NCBI RefSeq assembly: GCF_002242805.1
Contig: NZ_MCGQ01000013.1
Location: 316,540-380,539 of the forward strand
DNA from: Streptomyces diastatochromogenes
GTDB lineage: Bacteria > Actinomycetota > Actinomycetes > Streptomycetales > Streptomycetaceae
Reading direction: 5' to 3'
DNA length: 64,000 nucleotides
Shown here: in pieces, positions 1 to 6,627 of the stretch
Position numbering within the stretch: position 1 is the stretch's first letter
Layout: each line of letters starts with the position of its first letter
Notes under the pieces: generated by a model
What the model saw: the letters and a program-made list of their open reading frames with translations, nothing else
Database searches by the model: none
Told to the model about the DNA's origin: nothing
Program-made: the position numbers and the translations under genes

Positions 1-163
1 CTCGCGCCCCCAGCGGGACATCCCCCTGTACGCCGAGCTGTACCGCCAAGGCCGCCTGCTCCTGGACGAGTTGGTGACGGCGACCTATCCGGTGGAGGAC
101 TTCGAGAAGGCACGGGCGGACGCGGAGGCGGGGCGGGTGGCGCGGGGGGTGCTGACGTTCTGA
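1..163 (+). CDS. C-terminal end of a zinc-type (MDR) alcohol dehydrogenase, cut by the window edge
   Basis: Only the last 53 codons are present, read in the frame that ends at the TGA at 161-163. The peptide contains IPLYAELYRQGRLLLDELVT and then TYPVEDFEKARADAEAGRVARGVL. This is the characteristic C-terminus of the zinc-dependent medium-chain alcohol dehydrogenase family, in which the final helices close over the NAD-binding domain. The catalytic zinc ligands and the Rossmann motif lie upstream of the window, so substrate and cofactor cannot be judged. A gap of about 110 bases separates it from the following transporter start. Family assignment is fairly safe; function within the family is unknown. 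Confidence 0.8.
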   Translation, partial: SRPQRDIPLYAELYRQGRLLLDELVTATYPVEDFEKARADAEAGRVARGVLTF

Positions 164-272
164 GTACGTGGGGTCGAGTGGTGTGCGTGCCGGGGGTGCT
201 GCGTCGGGGAGTTATCCACAGGCAGGGGAAATTGCCGGGCCGATTGTCGGAGGTGCCGCCTACCGTCTTCGC

Positions 273-1505
273 ATGAGCTATCGCGATGTCGCCTCGAAGC
301 AGGTCCTGACCTGGGCCTTCGTGGCCGTGGCCGCACGCATGCCGGTGGCCATGGCTCCCTTGGCCCTGGTGTTCCTGGTCCGCGAGCGACCGGGCGGCTA
401 CACCCTGGGAGCGGCCCTGGCGGCGGTCTACGTTCTCGGCGAGATCATCGGCGCCCCGGTGCTGGGCCTGCGCCTGAACGCCCGCCGGGCCCGGCCCCAC
501 CTGGCTGCCGGACTCGCCGGCGGTGCCGTGGGCTTCGCGGGACTGGGCGCGCTGCCGGGAGCGCATCCGGTGATACTCGCGGTGTTCGCGTTCCTCGCCG
601 GTGCCGCCCCGTCGGCGGTCTCGGGAGGCCTGCGCGCCCTGCTCACCTCACTGGTCCCGGGGCACGCGGCGGAGCAGGCCCTGTCGGTGGAGTCCATGCT
701 GACCTCCGCCATCTGGGCCATCGCCCCGGCGGCGGTGACCGGCCTCGCGCTGGGTGTCGACCCGGGCGTGCCCCCGCTGCTCGCGGCGGCGCTGATGGGG
801 GTCTCGGTGGCGGGCCTGTGGCTGCTCCCGGAGGGCTGGCAGACGGAGGAGCGGACCGGGAGAACCTCTCAGCTGCGGGTGGTGGCGTCCGCCTGGCCGG
901 TCTACGTCACCGGCGCGGCGGGGCTGTCCCTGCTCGCCCTCGCCGAACTGGTCCTGCCTGCCCTGCTGGAGCAGAGGGGCATCGGCGTCGGCTGGTCGGG
1001 CCCGCTGCTCCTGGGCATGTCGGCGGCCGCGGGTGTGGGCGCGTTCCTGTACGGCCTGCGCTCCTGGCCGGGCCGGCTGCCCACGCGCAGCGTGCTGCTG
1101 CTGTGCGGGATGTCGTCGGCCGTGGTCCTGGTCGCCGTCACCCCGGACCTCGCCGGCATCGGTGCCGGTCTCGCCGTGGCCGGCCTGCTCCAGTCGGGCG
1201 CGATGCTCACCCGCAACCTGTCCCTGCGGGAAGCGCTGCCGCCCGGTGCGCTGGCCGCCGGCTACTCGGTCATGTACTCAGCCGTGAGCGCCGGTTACGC
1301 GGCGACAGGTTCCCTGGCCGGGGCGTTGCTGAGACTGACGGCCCCCTCGACGGCGATCCTGGCGGGCGTGGGCCTGACACTGGCGCTGACGGGGGTCGGG
1401 TGGTGGGGGGAGATACGCAGGGCGCGTCGTCCCGGAGCCGGGCCAGGGCACAGGGCACGCTCCTACACCGCCCCGGCGACCCCCGTCCGAAACGTCCGCC
1501 GATAA
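273..1505 (+). CDS. MFS transporter
   Basis: A 410-residue very hydrophobic protein with about twelve predicted membrane segments, fitting the major facilitator superfamily. I chose ATG 273 (MSYRDVASKQVLTW) because the open frame upstream of it encodes a low-complexity, non-membrane stretch. The first segment starts near residue 10, and a charged loop (LRLNARRARPHLAAG) follows the second or third helix, where MFS proteins carry their conserved basic loop. The mid-protein soluble stretch EGWQTEERTGRTSQLR separates the two halves. The final 43 bases overlap the 3' end of the convergent GlxA-like regulator gene. The substrate is unknown; drug or metabolite efflux is the usual guess for this type. 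Confidence 0.8.
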   Translation: MSYRDVASKQVLTWAFVAVAARMPVAMAPLALVFLVRERPGGYTLGAALAAVYVLGEIIGAPVLGLRLNARRARPHLAAGLAGGAVGFAGLGALPGAHPVILAVFAFLAGAAPSAVSGGLRALLTSLVPGHAAEQALSVESMLTSAIWAIAPAAVTGLALGVDPGVPPLLAAALMGVSVAGLWLLPEGWQTEERTGRTSQLRVVASAWPVYVTGAAGLSLLALAELVLPALLEQRGIGVGWSGPLLLGMSAAAGVGAFLYGLRSWPGRLPTRSVLLLCGMSSAVVLVAVTPDLAGIGAGLAVAGLLQSGAMLTRNLSLREALPPGALAAGYSVMYSAVSAGYAATGSLAGALLRLTAPSTAILAGVGLTLALTGVGWWGEIRRARRPGAGPGHRARSYTAPATPVRNVRR

Positions 1506-2548
1506 GCCGTCGGCGTCACCCCCAACGCCTGCTGCAAGTGCTGCCGCATCGACTGGGCCGTGCCGAAGCCGGCGTCGCGGGCCACCTGGTCGACCGAGAG
1601 GTCGGTGGACTCCAGGAGGTGGCGGGCGCGTTCGACGCGCTGCTGGGTGAGCCACTGGCCGGGGCTGACGCCGACCTCCTCGCGGAAGCGGCGGGTGAAG
1701 GTGCGGACCGACATGGCCTCCTGTTCGGCCATGTCCCGCAGTTGGATCGGCTCGTGCAGGCGGCCGAGGGCCCAGGCGCGGGCCGCGGTGGTCGTGGCGA
1801 GCTGGGGGTCGGGGACGGGGCGGTGGATGTACTGGGCCTGGCCGCCGTCGCGGTGGGGCGGGACGACCGTGCGGCGGGCCACGTCGTTGGCGACGGCCGT
1901 GCCGTGGTCGCGGCGCACCATGTGCAGGCACAGGTCGATCCCGGCGGCCACCCCGGCCGAGGTCAGCACGTCCCCGTCGTCGATGAACAGCACGTCCGCG
2001 TCCACCTTGATCCGCGGGAACATGTGCTGGAAGCGCTCGGCGTCCGCCCAGTGGGTCGTCGCCGGGCGGCCGTCCAGCCGGCCCGCGGCGGCGAGGACGT
2101 AGACGCCGGTGCAGATGGAGGCGAGGCGGGTGCCGGGGCGGATGCGGGCGAAGGCGGCGGTGAGTTCGTCGGTCAGCCTGCCCTCCTCGTACACCGGGCC
2201 GAGTTCGTAGGACGCCGGGACGATCACCGTGTCGGCGGTCTCCAGCGCCTCCGGGCCGTGCGGGACGTGGATGGTGAAGTCGGCGTCCGTCTCGACCGGG
2301 CCGGGCGGCCGGGCCGAGCAGGTCACGACCTCGTACAGGAGGCGGCCCTCGGCGTCCCGCGGGCGGCCGAAGATCCGGTGCGGGATGCCCAGCTCGAAGG
2401 GGAGCAGGCCGTCCAGTGCGAGGACGGCGACCCGGTGCGGACGGAAGTCCCGGCCGAAGTCGCGGCCGAAATCCTGGCCGGCAGTCGTGGCCTGATCCTT
2501 CATGACCTGATCCTCCGTGGCTCGATCCTTCAGAGCTCGATCCTCCAT
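1463..2548 (-). CDS. GlxA-family transcriptional regulator (DJ-1/PfpI domain plus AraC helix-turn-helix)
   Basis: A protein of up to 361 residues. Residues about 38-205 form a DJ-1/PfpI-type amidase-like domain (VAVLALDGLLPFELGIP; ASICTGVYVLAAAG with the elbow Cys; TTHWADAERF). Residues about 255-345 form an AraC-type DNA-binding domain ending LGVTPTAYRRTFR. GlxA-like regulators usually control an adjacent transporter or catabolic gene, which here would be the divergent MFS gene at 2620. The start is ambiguous. ATG 2548 gives an odd charged repeat leader (MEDRALKDRATEDQ), whereas ATG 2503 has a stronger GGAGG about 7 bases upstream. Both starts lie inside a 15-bp tandem repeat. The 3' end overlaps the MFS gene at 273-1505. 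Confidence 0.88.
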   Translation of the reverse strand: MEDRALKDRATEDQVMKDQATTAGQDFGRDFGRDFRPHRVAVLALDGLLPFELGIPHRIFGRPRDAEGRLLYEVVTCSARPPGPVETDADFTIHVPHGPEALETADTVIVPASYELGPVYEEGRLTDELTAAFARIRPGTRLASICTGVYVLAAAGRLDGRPATTHWADAERFQHMFPRIKVDADVLFIDDGDVLTSAGVAAGIDLCLHMVRRDHGTAVANDVARRTVVPPHRDGGQAQYIHRPVPDPQLATTTAARAWALGRLHEPIQLRDMAEQEAMSVRTFTRRFREEVGVSPGQWLTQQRVERARHLLESTDLSVDQVARDAGFGTAQSMRQHLQQALGVTPTAYRRTFRTGVAGAV

Positions 2549-2563
2549 GGCCCGATCCTAGCG
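2489..2563. repeat. Five imperfect copies of a 15-bp tandem repeat over the GlxA-like gene start
   Basis: Read on the plus strand the units are GGCCTGATCCTTCAT, GACCTGATCCTCCGT, GGCTCGATCCTTCAG, AGCTCGATCCTCCAT and GGCCCGATCCTAGCG. All share a GATCCT core in the same register. On the minus strand each unit supplies an AGGATC, which includes a Shine-Dalgarno-like AGGA, and units one and four supply an ATG. As coding sequence the array would give five-residue repeats at the N-terminus (EDRAL, KDRAT, EDQVM, KDQAT). It is therefore both a possible set of alternative initiation sites and a slippage-prone array. Confidence 0.85.
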
Positions 2564-2619
2564 AATGCTGTCCTTCGGGCCACTCGAGGTGCGGGAGCGA
2601 AAACAGGACTCTTTATGAC

Positions 2620-3921
2620 GTGACTCAGACAACCGAAGCAGCAGCCCCCGTCCAGGCCCCGCGTCCCCGGCGCTCCCGTGTGCACCGCGCCTGGTTCGTC
2701 GCCGCCGTCACGTTCGTCACGATCATCGGCGCGGCCGCCTTCCGCTCCCTGCCCGGCCTGCTCATCGACCCCCTTCACGAGGACTTCGGCTGGTCGCGCG
2801 GCACGATCGGCGCGGCCGTCTCGATCAACCTCGCGCTGTACGGGCTCACCGCGCCGTTCGCCGCCGCGCTGATGGACCGCTTCGGCATCCGCAAGGTGGT
2901 CGCCGTGGCGCTGACGGTGATCGCGCTCGGCTCCGGCCTGACCGTGTGGATGACGGCGGCCTGGCAGCTGCTGCTGTGCTGGGGTCTGCTGGTCGGCCTG
3001 GGGTCCGGCTCGATGGCGCTCGCCTTCGCCGCGACGGTCACCAACCGCTGGTTCACCGAGCGGCGCGGGCTGGTCAGCGGCATCCTCACCGCCGCCTCCG
3101 CCTCCGGCCAGCTGATCTTCCTGCCGCTGCTGTCCTGGATGGTCGAGTCCTACGACTGGCGCCCGGCCGCCGTGACGGTCGCGCTCGCCGCGCTCGCCGT
3201 CGTCCCGTTCGTGTGGATCCTGCTGCGCGACCACCCGGCCGACGTGGGCCTGAAGCCGTACGGTGCGAAGGAGTTCATACCGAAGCCGGCGCCGGTCACC
3301 GGAGCCGCCCGCCGCACGCTCTCGGTGCTTTCCTCCGCCGTGCGCACCGGCCCGTTCTGGCTGCTCGCCGGGACCTTCGCGATCTGCGGTGCCTCCACCA
3401 ACGGCCTGATCCAGACCCACTTCGTGCCCGCCGCCCACGACCACGGCATGCCCGTCACGGCGGCGGCCTCGCTGCTCGCGGTCATCGGGGTGTTCGACGT
3501 CGTCGGCACGATCGCCTCCGGCTGGTTCACCGACCGCTTCGAACCGCGCCGTCTGCTGGCCGTCTACTACGCCCTGCGCGGCATCTCGCTCCTCTTCCTG
3601 CCCATGCTGCTGGGGCCGTCCGTCCACCCCCCGATGATCTTCTTCATCGTCTTCTACGGCCTCGACTGGGTGGCCACCGTCCCGCCTACCCTGGCCCTGT
3701 GCCGGGCGCAGTACGGCGAGGACAGCGCCATCGTCTTCGGCTGGGTGCTCGCCTCCCACCAGGTCGGCGCGGCCCTAGTCGCCTTCCTCGGCGGCGTCGC
3801 CCGTGACGTCTTCGGCACCTACGACATGGTCTGGTACGCCTCGGGCACCCTGTGCGCGGCGGCGGCCCTGATGGCCCTGGTGATCAGGCGAAGCCCGGCT
3901 CCGGTGCCCGCGCTGTCCTGA
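2620..3921 (+). CDS. MFS transporter, oxalate/formate-antiporter-like or monocarboxylate-type
   Basis: A 433-residue protein with a short charged N-terminus and about twelve membrane helices. Features of the family include FGWSRGTIGAAVSINLALYG in the first loop/helix, DRFGIRKV as the conserved loop motif between helices two and three, and a central cytoplasmic loop around KPYGAKEFIPKP. The second half contains WFTDRFEPRR, the mirror copy of the loop motif. This arrangement resembles OFA/monocarboxylate porters. GTG 2620 is the start; an ATG five bases upstream runs into a stop at once. It is divergent from the GlxA-like regulator with 71 bases between them, so this transporter is the likely regulatory target. 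Substrate unknown. Confidence 0.85.
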   Translation: MTQTTEAAAPVQAPRPRRSRVHRAWFVAAVTFVTIIGAAAFRSLPGLLIDPLHEDFGWSRGTIGAAVSINLALYGLTAPFAAALMDRFGIRKVVAVALTVIALGSGLTVWMTAAWQLLLCWGLLVGLGSGSMALAFAATVTNRWFTERRGLVSGILTAASASGQLIFLPLLSWMVESYDWRPAAVTVALAALAVVPFVWILLRDHPADVGLKPYGAKEFIPKPAPVTGAARRTLSVLSSAVRTGPFWLLAGTFAICGASTNGLIQTHFVPAAHDHGMPVTAAASLLAVIGVFDVVGTIASGWFTDRFEPRRLLAVYYALRGISLLFLPMLLGPSVHPPMIFFIVFYGLDWVATVPPTLALCRAQYGEDSAIVFGWVLASHQVGAALVAFLGGVARDVFGTYDMVWYASGTLCAAAALMALVIRRSPAPVPALS

Positions 3922-3964
3922 ACTGAAGGATTCCGTTGAACAAACGCGAAGACTCCGAGGGTGA

Positions 3965-4204
3965 GTGGTAGTGGCCGCACTGGTCTACTTCAAGAAGGAG
4001 TCCGAACAGCCGGGGTCCATTCGCTACTCCTTCGGCGCCGACCCGGCGGAGATGGACCGCCAACTCTCCCTGAACACGGCCACTCGTTCATCGGAACCGG
4101 TCGACGGCGAGGCCGACCACCTGTTCCTCAAGGCCTCGCGAAAGATCAACTCGCTGTATGAGGAGAGGGGCAGCTGGCCGGAACGCGGGATGAGCGCCAG
4201 CTGA
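3965..4204 (+). CDS. Small conserved hypothetical protein
   Basis: A 79-residue soluble protein (77 if the GTG at 3971 is used). It has a GAGG-type ribosome site at 3957-3960 just upstream. Visible stretches include VYFKKESEQPGSIRYSFG, DADHLFLKASRKINSLYEE-like helical text in the middle, and WPERGMSAS at the end. Codon usage is normal for the window, with few rare codons, which supports real coding. It lies 43 bases after the MFS gene and ends 6 bases before the convergent flavin reductase stop. No motif, signal peptide or membrane segment is evident. I do not recognise a function; similar short proteins seem to occur in other actinomycetes. Confidence 0.6.
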   Translation: MVVAALVYFKKESEQPGSIRYSFGADPAEMDRQLSLNTATRSSEPVDGEADHLFLKASRKINSLYEERGSWPERGMSAS

Positions 4205-4210
4205 CCCGGC

Positions 4211-4825
4211 TCATGCGGAGTCGCCGCCCAGCCGCGCGAACCGCCCCCGGTGGAAGACCAGCGGATCGCCCCGCTCGGCGGCGCCGAGGGCGTCCACCCG
4301 GCCCACGACGATGAGGTGGTCGCCGCCGGTGTGTACGGCATGGATCGTGCAGTCGATCCAGGCGGCGGCGCCGGTGAGGCGCGGGGAGCCGGAGACGGGT
4401 GCCGTGTCGTACGGCACCCCCGCGAACTTGTCCGCGCCGCTCACCGCGAAGGCCCGGCACAGTTCGCCCTGGTCGGCGCCGAGCACGTTGACGCAGAAGA
4501 CGCCCGCGCGGGCGATGCGCGGCCAGGTCGTGGACGTACGGCCGACCATGAAGCAGACCAGGGGCGGGTCGAGGGAGAGGGACGAGAAGGACTGGCAGGC
4601 GAAGCCGGCGGGGGATGCCGAGGCCTCGGCGGCGGGAGCCGTGATCACGGTCACCCCGGTCGCGAAGCTCCCCAGCACGCGCCGGAACTCCGTCTGGTCC
4701 AGCGGCGCCCGCTCGTCCTCCCGGACGCACCGCAACTCCGGGCGCGGCAGCGCCTCCACGGGCCCCGGCGCCGGGGCCGACCCGAGATACCGGACGGCTG
4801 CGGCCGCCGCCCCTGCGTGTCCCAT
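4211..4825 (-). CDS. Flavin reductase family protein (HsaB/HpaC-like)
   Basis: A 204-residue protein whose core (residues about 45-195) matches the FMN-binding split-barrel flavin reductases: FRRVLGSFATGVTVITA, then AGFACQSFSSLSLDPPLVCF, GVFCVNVLGADQGELCRAF, and a C-terminal LVFHRGRFARL. Such enzymes use NAD(P)H to reduce free flavin for a partner monooxygenase. HsaB does this in actinobacterial steroid catabolism. An N-terminal extension of about 40 residues is unusual and poorly conserved in character. ATG 4825 is preferred over GTG 4828 because GGAGG lies 4 bases upstream of it. A perfect CTGACGG palindrome at 4842-4856 sits 16 bases upstream, which places the gene in the putative regulon. 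Confidence 0.85.
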   Translation of the reverse strand: MGHAGAAAAAVRYLGSAPAPGPVEALPRPELRCVREDERAPLDQTEFRRVLGSFATGVTVITAPAAEASASPAGFACQSFSSLSLDPPLVCFMVGRTSTTWPRIARAGVFCVNVLGADQGELCRAFAVSGADKFAGVPYDTAPVSGSPRLTGAAAWIDCTIHAVHTGGDHLIVVGRVDALGAAERGDPLVFHRGRFARLGGDSA

Positions 4826-4841
4826 CACACCTCCATTGAAG

Positions 4842-4856
4842 CTGACGGGCCGTCAG
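4842..4856. promoter_or_regulatory. Palindromic operator, regulon site 1
   Basis: CTGACGGGCCGTCAG is a perfect 7-1-7 palindrome 16 bases upstream of the flavin reductase start, in the 80-base divergent region shared with the membrane protein gene at 4906. It matches nine other near-identical sites in the window. The geometry (short palindrome at the promoter or leader) is typical of a TetR-family operator. Confidence 0.8.
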
Positions 4857-4905
4857 ATGGGAAGGGGGTGGTCGATGGCCGAAAGCATGCCCGTACGCTG
4901 CGCCC

Positions 4906-5832
4906 ATGGGGTGGGACGAGACACGTGGAACGCTGCCGAATACCAGGCCGACCTGGGCACCCGATGATCTGAGCGCGGCGGCGGCCCTCGGCGGCGCCCA
5001 GCTGCCCGCGGCCGGACTGCTGTGGTGGATCTACGACACCACCACCCACGACAGCTATGGGGCCGGGCTGGGCGGAGCCCTCGGCGCGCTGTGCTTCCTC
5101 CTCTTCGCACCGCTCCTGCTTCCGATCCTCGGCGTGCTGTCGGCGTTCGCGCTGACCCTGCCCTCGGTGGTGCTCGCGCGGCTCGCGGGCCGGCATCTGC
5201 CCGGCCCGGGGTGGGTCTGGCATGTGGTGGCCCTGGTTGCCCCCGCCCTCTTCTGGGCCGAAGTGACCGGCGCCCTCTTCGGCTGGCCGCTCGGCACCGC
5301 GGTCCCCGCCCTGGCCGCCCTCGGACTCCTGCCCACCCTCTGGGTCGGCCTCGCCCGCCGACGCGGCTGGCGGCAGTGGGGGGTGTGGTGGCGGGCGGCG
5401 GTCGGCTCGGTCGTCCTCTTCGTGCTGGCGTTCGGCGGTGGGGTGCTCGCCACCGAGACCGGCCTGATCCAGGAGTACGAGCCCCCGAAGCTGACCCGCG
5501 CCCAACTGGCGGGGGTCTGGCACGGACCGGGCGGAGCCGAGCTGCGGCTGCACCCCGACGGCAGCGCGGAGGCCGTCAAGCTGCCCACCCGGCCCCCGTT
5601 CGCCGACGACCACTTCCGGGACTACGTCGTGTGCTGGGGATCCGGCACCTGGGAGCCCGACGACGACTCGGGCGGCACCGAGCGCGACGGCGTCCTGCTC
5701 AAGCTCGACGGCACCTGCGGCGAGGACACCTTCTGGTCCATCGGCGGCAGCGAGGACACCCCCGAACTGTTCGTCCTCTTCGGCGACCCGGACGGGGGCT
5801 CACTGCGCATCCTCAAGCCGACCCGCGGTTGA
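4906..5832 (+). CDS. Membrane protein with C-terminal extracytoplasmic domain, function unknown
   Basis: A 308-residue protein. Residues about 28-185 contain four to five hydrophobic helices (for example GALCFLLFAPLLLPILGVL and VVALVAPALFWAEVTGAL). Residues about 186-308 form a soluble domain with acidic, glycine-rich text (GVWHGPGGAELRLHPDGSA, WGSGTWEPDDD, LFVLFGDPDGGSLRILKP). That domain resembles the lipocalin-like or beta-sandwich domains of Streptomyces surface proteins that begin with an AGVW(H/T)G element. It is divergent from the flavin reductase and may share the palindromic operator, although its content does not suggest metabolism. Convergent with the enoyl-CoA hydratase, 6 bases apart. 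Function unknown. Confidence 0.7.
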   Translation: MGWDETRGTLPNTRPTWAPDDLSAAAALGGAQLPAAGLLWWIYDTTTHDSYGAGLGGALGALCFLLFAPLLLPILGVLSAFALTLPSVVLARLAGRHLPGPGWVWHVVALVAPALFWAEVTGALFGWPLGTAVPALAALGLLPTLWVGLARRRGWRQWGVWWRAAVGSVVLFVLAFGGGVLATETGLIQEYEPPKLTRAQLAGVWHGPGGAELRLHPDGSAEAVKLPTRPPFADDHFRDYVVCWGSGTWEPDDDSGGTERDGVLLKLDGTCGEDTFWSIGGSEDTPELFVLFGDPDGGSLRILKPTRG

Positions 5833-5838
5833 GGAGCC

Positions 5839-6627
5839 TCACCGTCCCCGGAACTCCGGACCCCTGCGCTCCACGAACGCCCGCAGTCCCTCCCGGGCGT
5901 CCTCGGTCGTCATGTTGATCTCCTGCGCGGCCGCCTCGGCGGCGAAGGCGGTGGCCCGGTCGGCGTCCAAGGAGGCGTTCACCAGCTGTTTGGTGAGGGC
6001 CAGCGCGCGGGTCGGGCCGGCGGCCAGCCGGATCGCCCACTCCCGGGCCGTCTTCTCCAGCTCGCCGTCCGGAACCACCAGGTTGACCAGGCCCAGCCGT
6101 TCCGCGTCCGCCGCCGACACCGCGTCCCCGAAGAACATCAGCTCCTTGGCCCGGTGCGGACCGATCAGCCGGGGCAGCAGATAGGCGCCACCGCCGTCCG
6201 GTACGAGTCCGCGTCGTACGAACACCTCGATGAAGCGGGCCGACTCGGCCGCCAGGATCAGGTCGCAGGCGAACGCCAGGTGCGCGCCGAGTCCGGCCGC
6301 CGTGCCGTTCACGGCGGCGATCACCGGCTTCTCGCAGTCCAGTACGGCGGCGATCAGCCGCTGGGCGCCGAGGCGGAGGGTGCGCGCCACGTCTCCCGGG
6401 AGGCGTTCCCCGACACTCCCACCCCGCAGATCCGCTCCCGCGCAGAATCCCCGCCCGGTCCCGGTGAGGACGACAGCCCGAACGTCCGGATCCGCCGACG
6501 CCTCCTCCAGCAGTCCGATCAGGCGGTCCCGCATCCCGGGTGTGAGCGCGTTGAGGGACTCGGGGCGGTCGAGGGTGAGGTGGGAGACCTGGTCCCGGAT
6601 GTCGTGCCCGAGGTCGGTCATCGGCAC
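5839..6627 (-). CDS. Enoyl-CoA hydratase/isomerase (crotonase family)
   Basis: A protein of up to 262 residues with crotonase landmarks: LDRPESLNALTPGMRDRL near the N-terminus, FCAGADLRGG (oxyanion hole) near residue 62, AAVNGTAAGLGAHLAFACD near 108, and GLVPDGGGAYLLPRLIG near 140. The Asp in LVPDGGG resembles PaaG-type isomerases/hydratases. The glutamate of classical hydratases (in GGxCEL) is replaced by His (GAHL). It probably hydrates or isomerises an enoyl-CoA intermediate in acyl-CoA breakdown. ATG 6621 overlaps the stop of the upstream acyl-CoA synthetase as ATGA, so translation is coupled; ATG 6627 is the alternative start. It shares the operator pair at 8872-8911 as second gene of the operon. 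Confidence 0.87.
   Translation of the reverse strand: MPMTDLGHDIRDQVSHLTLDRPESLNALTPGMRDRLIGLLEEASADPDVRAVVLTGTGRGFCAGADLRGGSVGERLPGDVARTLRLGAQRLIAAVLDCEKPVIAAVNGTAAGLGAHLAFACDLILAAESARFIEVFVRRGLVPDGGGAYLLPRLIGPHRAKELMFFGDAVSAADAERLGLVNLVVPDGELEKTAREWAIRLAAGPTRALALTKQLVNASLDADRATAFAAEAAAQEINMTTEDAREGLRAFVERRGPEFRGR

Noticed and set aside
818..2623. A 601-codon plus-strand frame over the MFS and GlxA-like genes
   Set aside because: It is an out-of-phase reading of the transporter and the reverse of the regulator, with no domain pattern and poor amino-acid composition.
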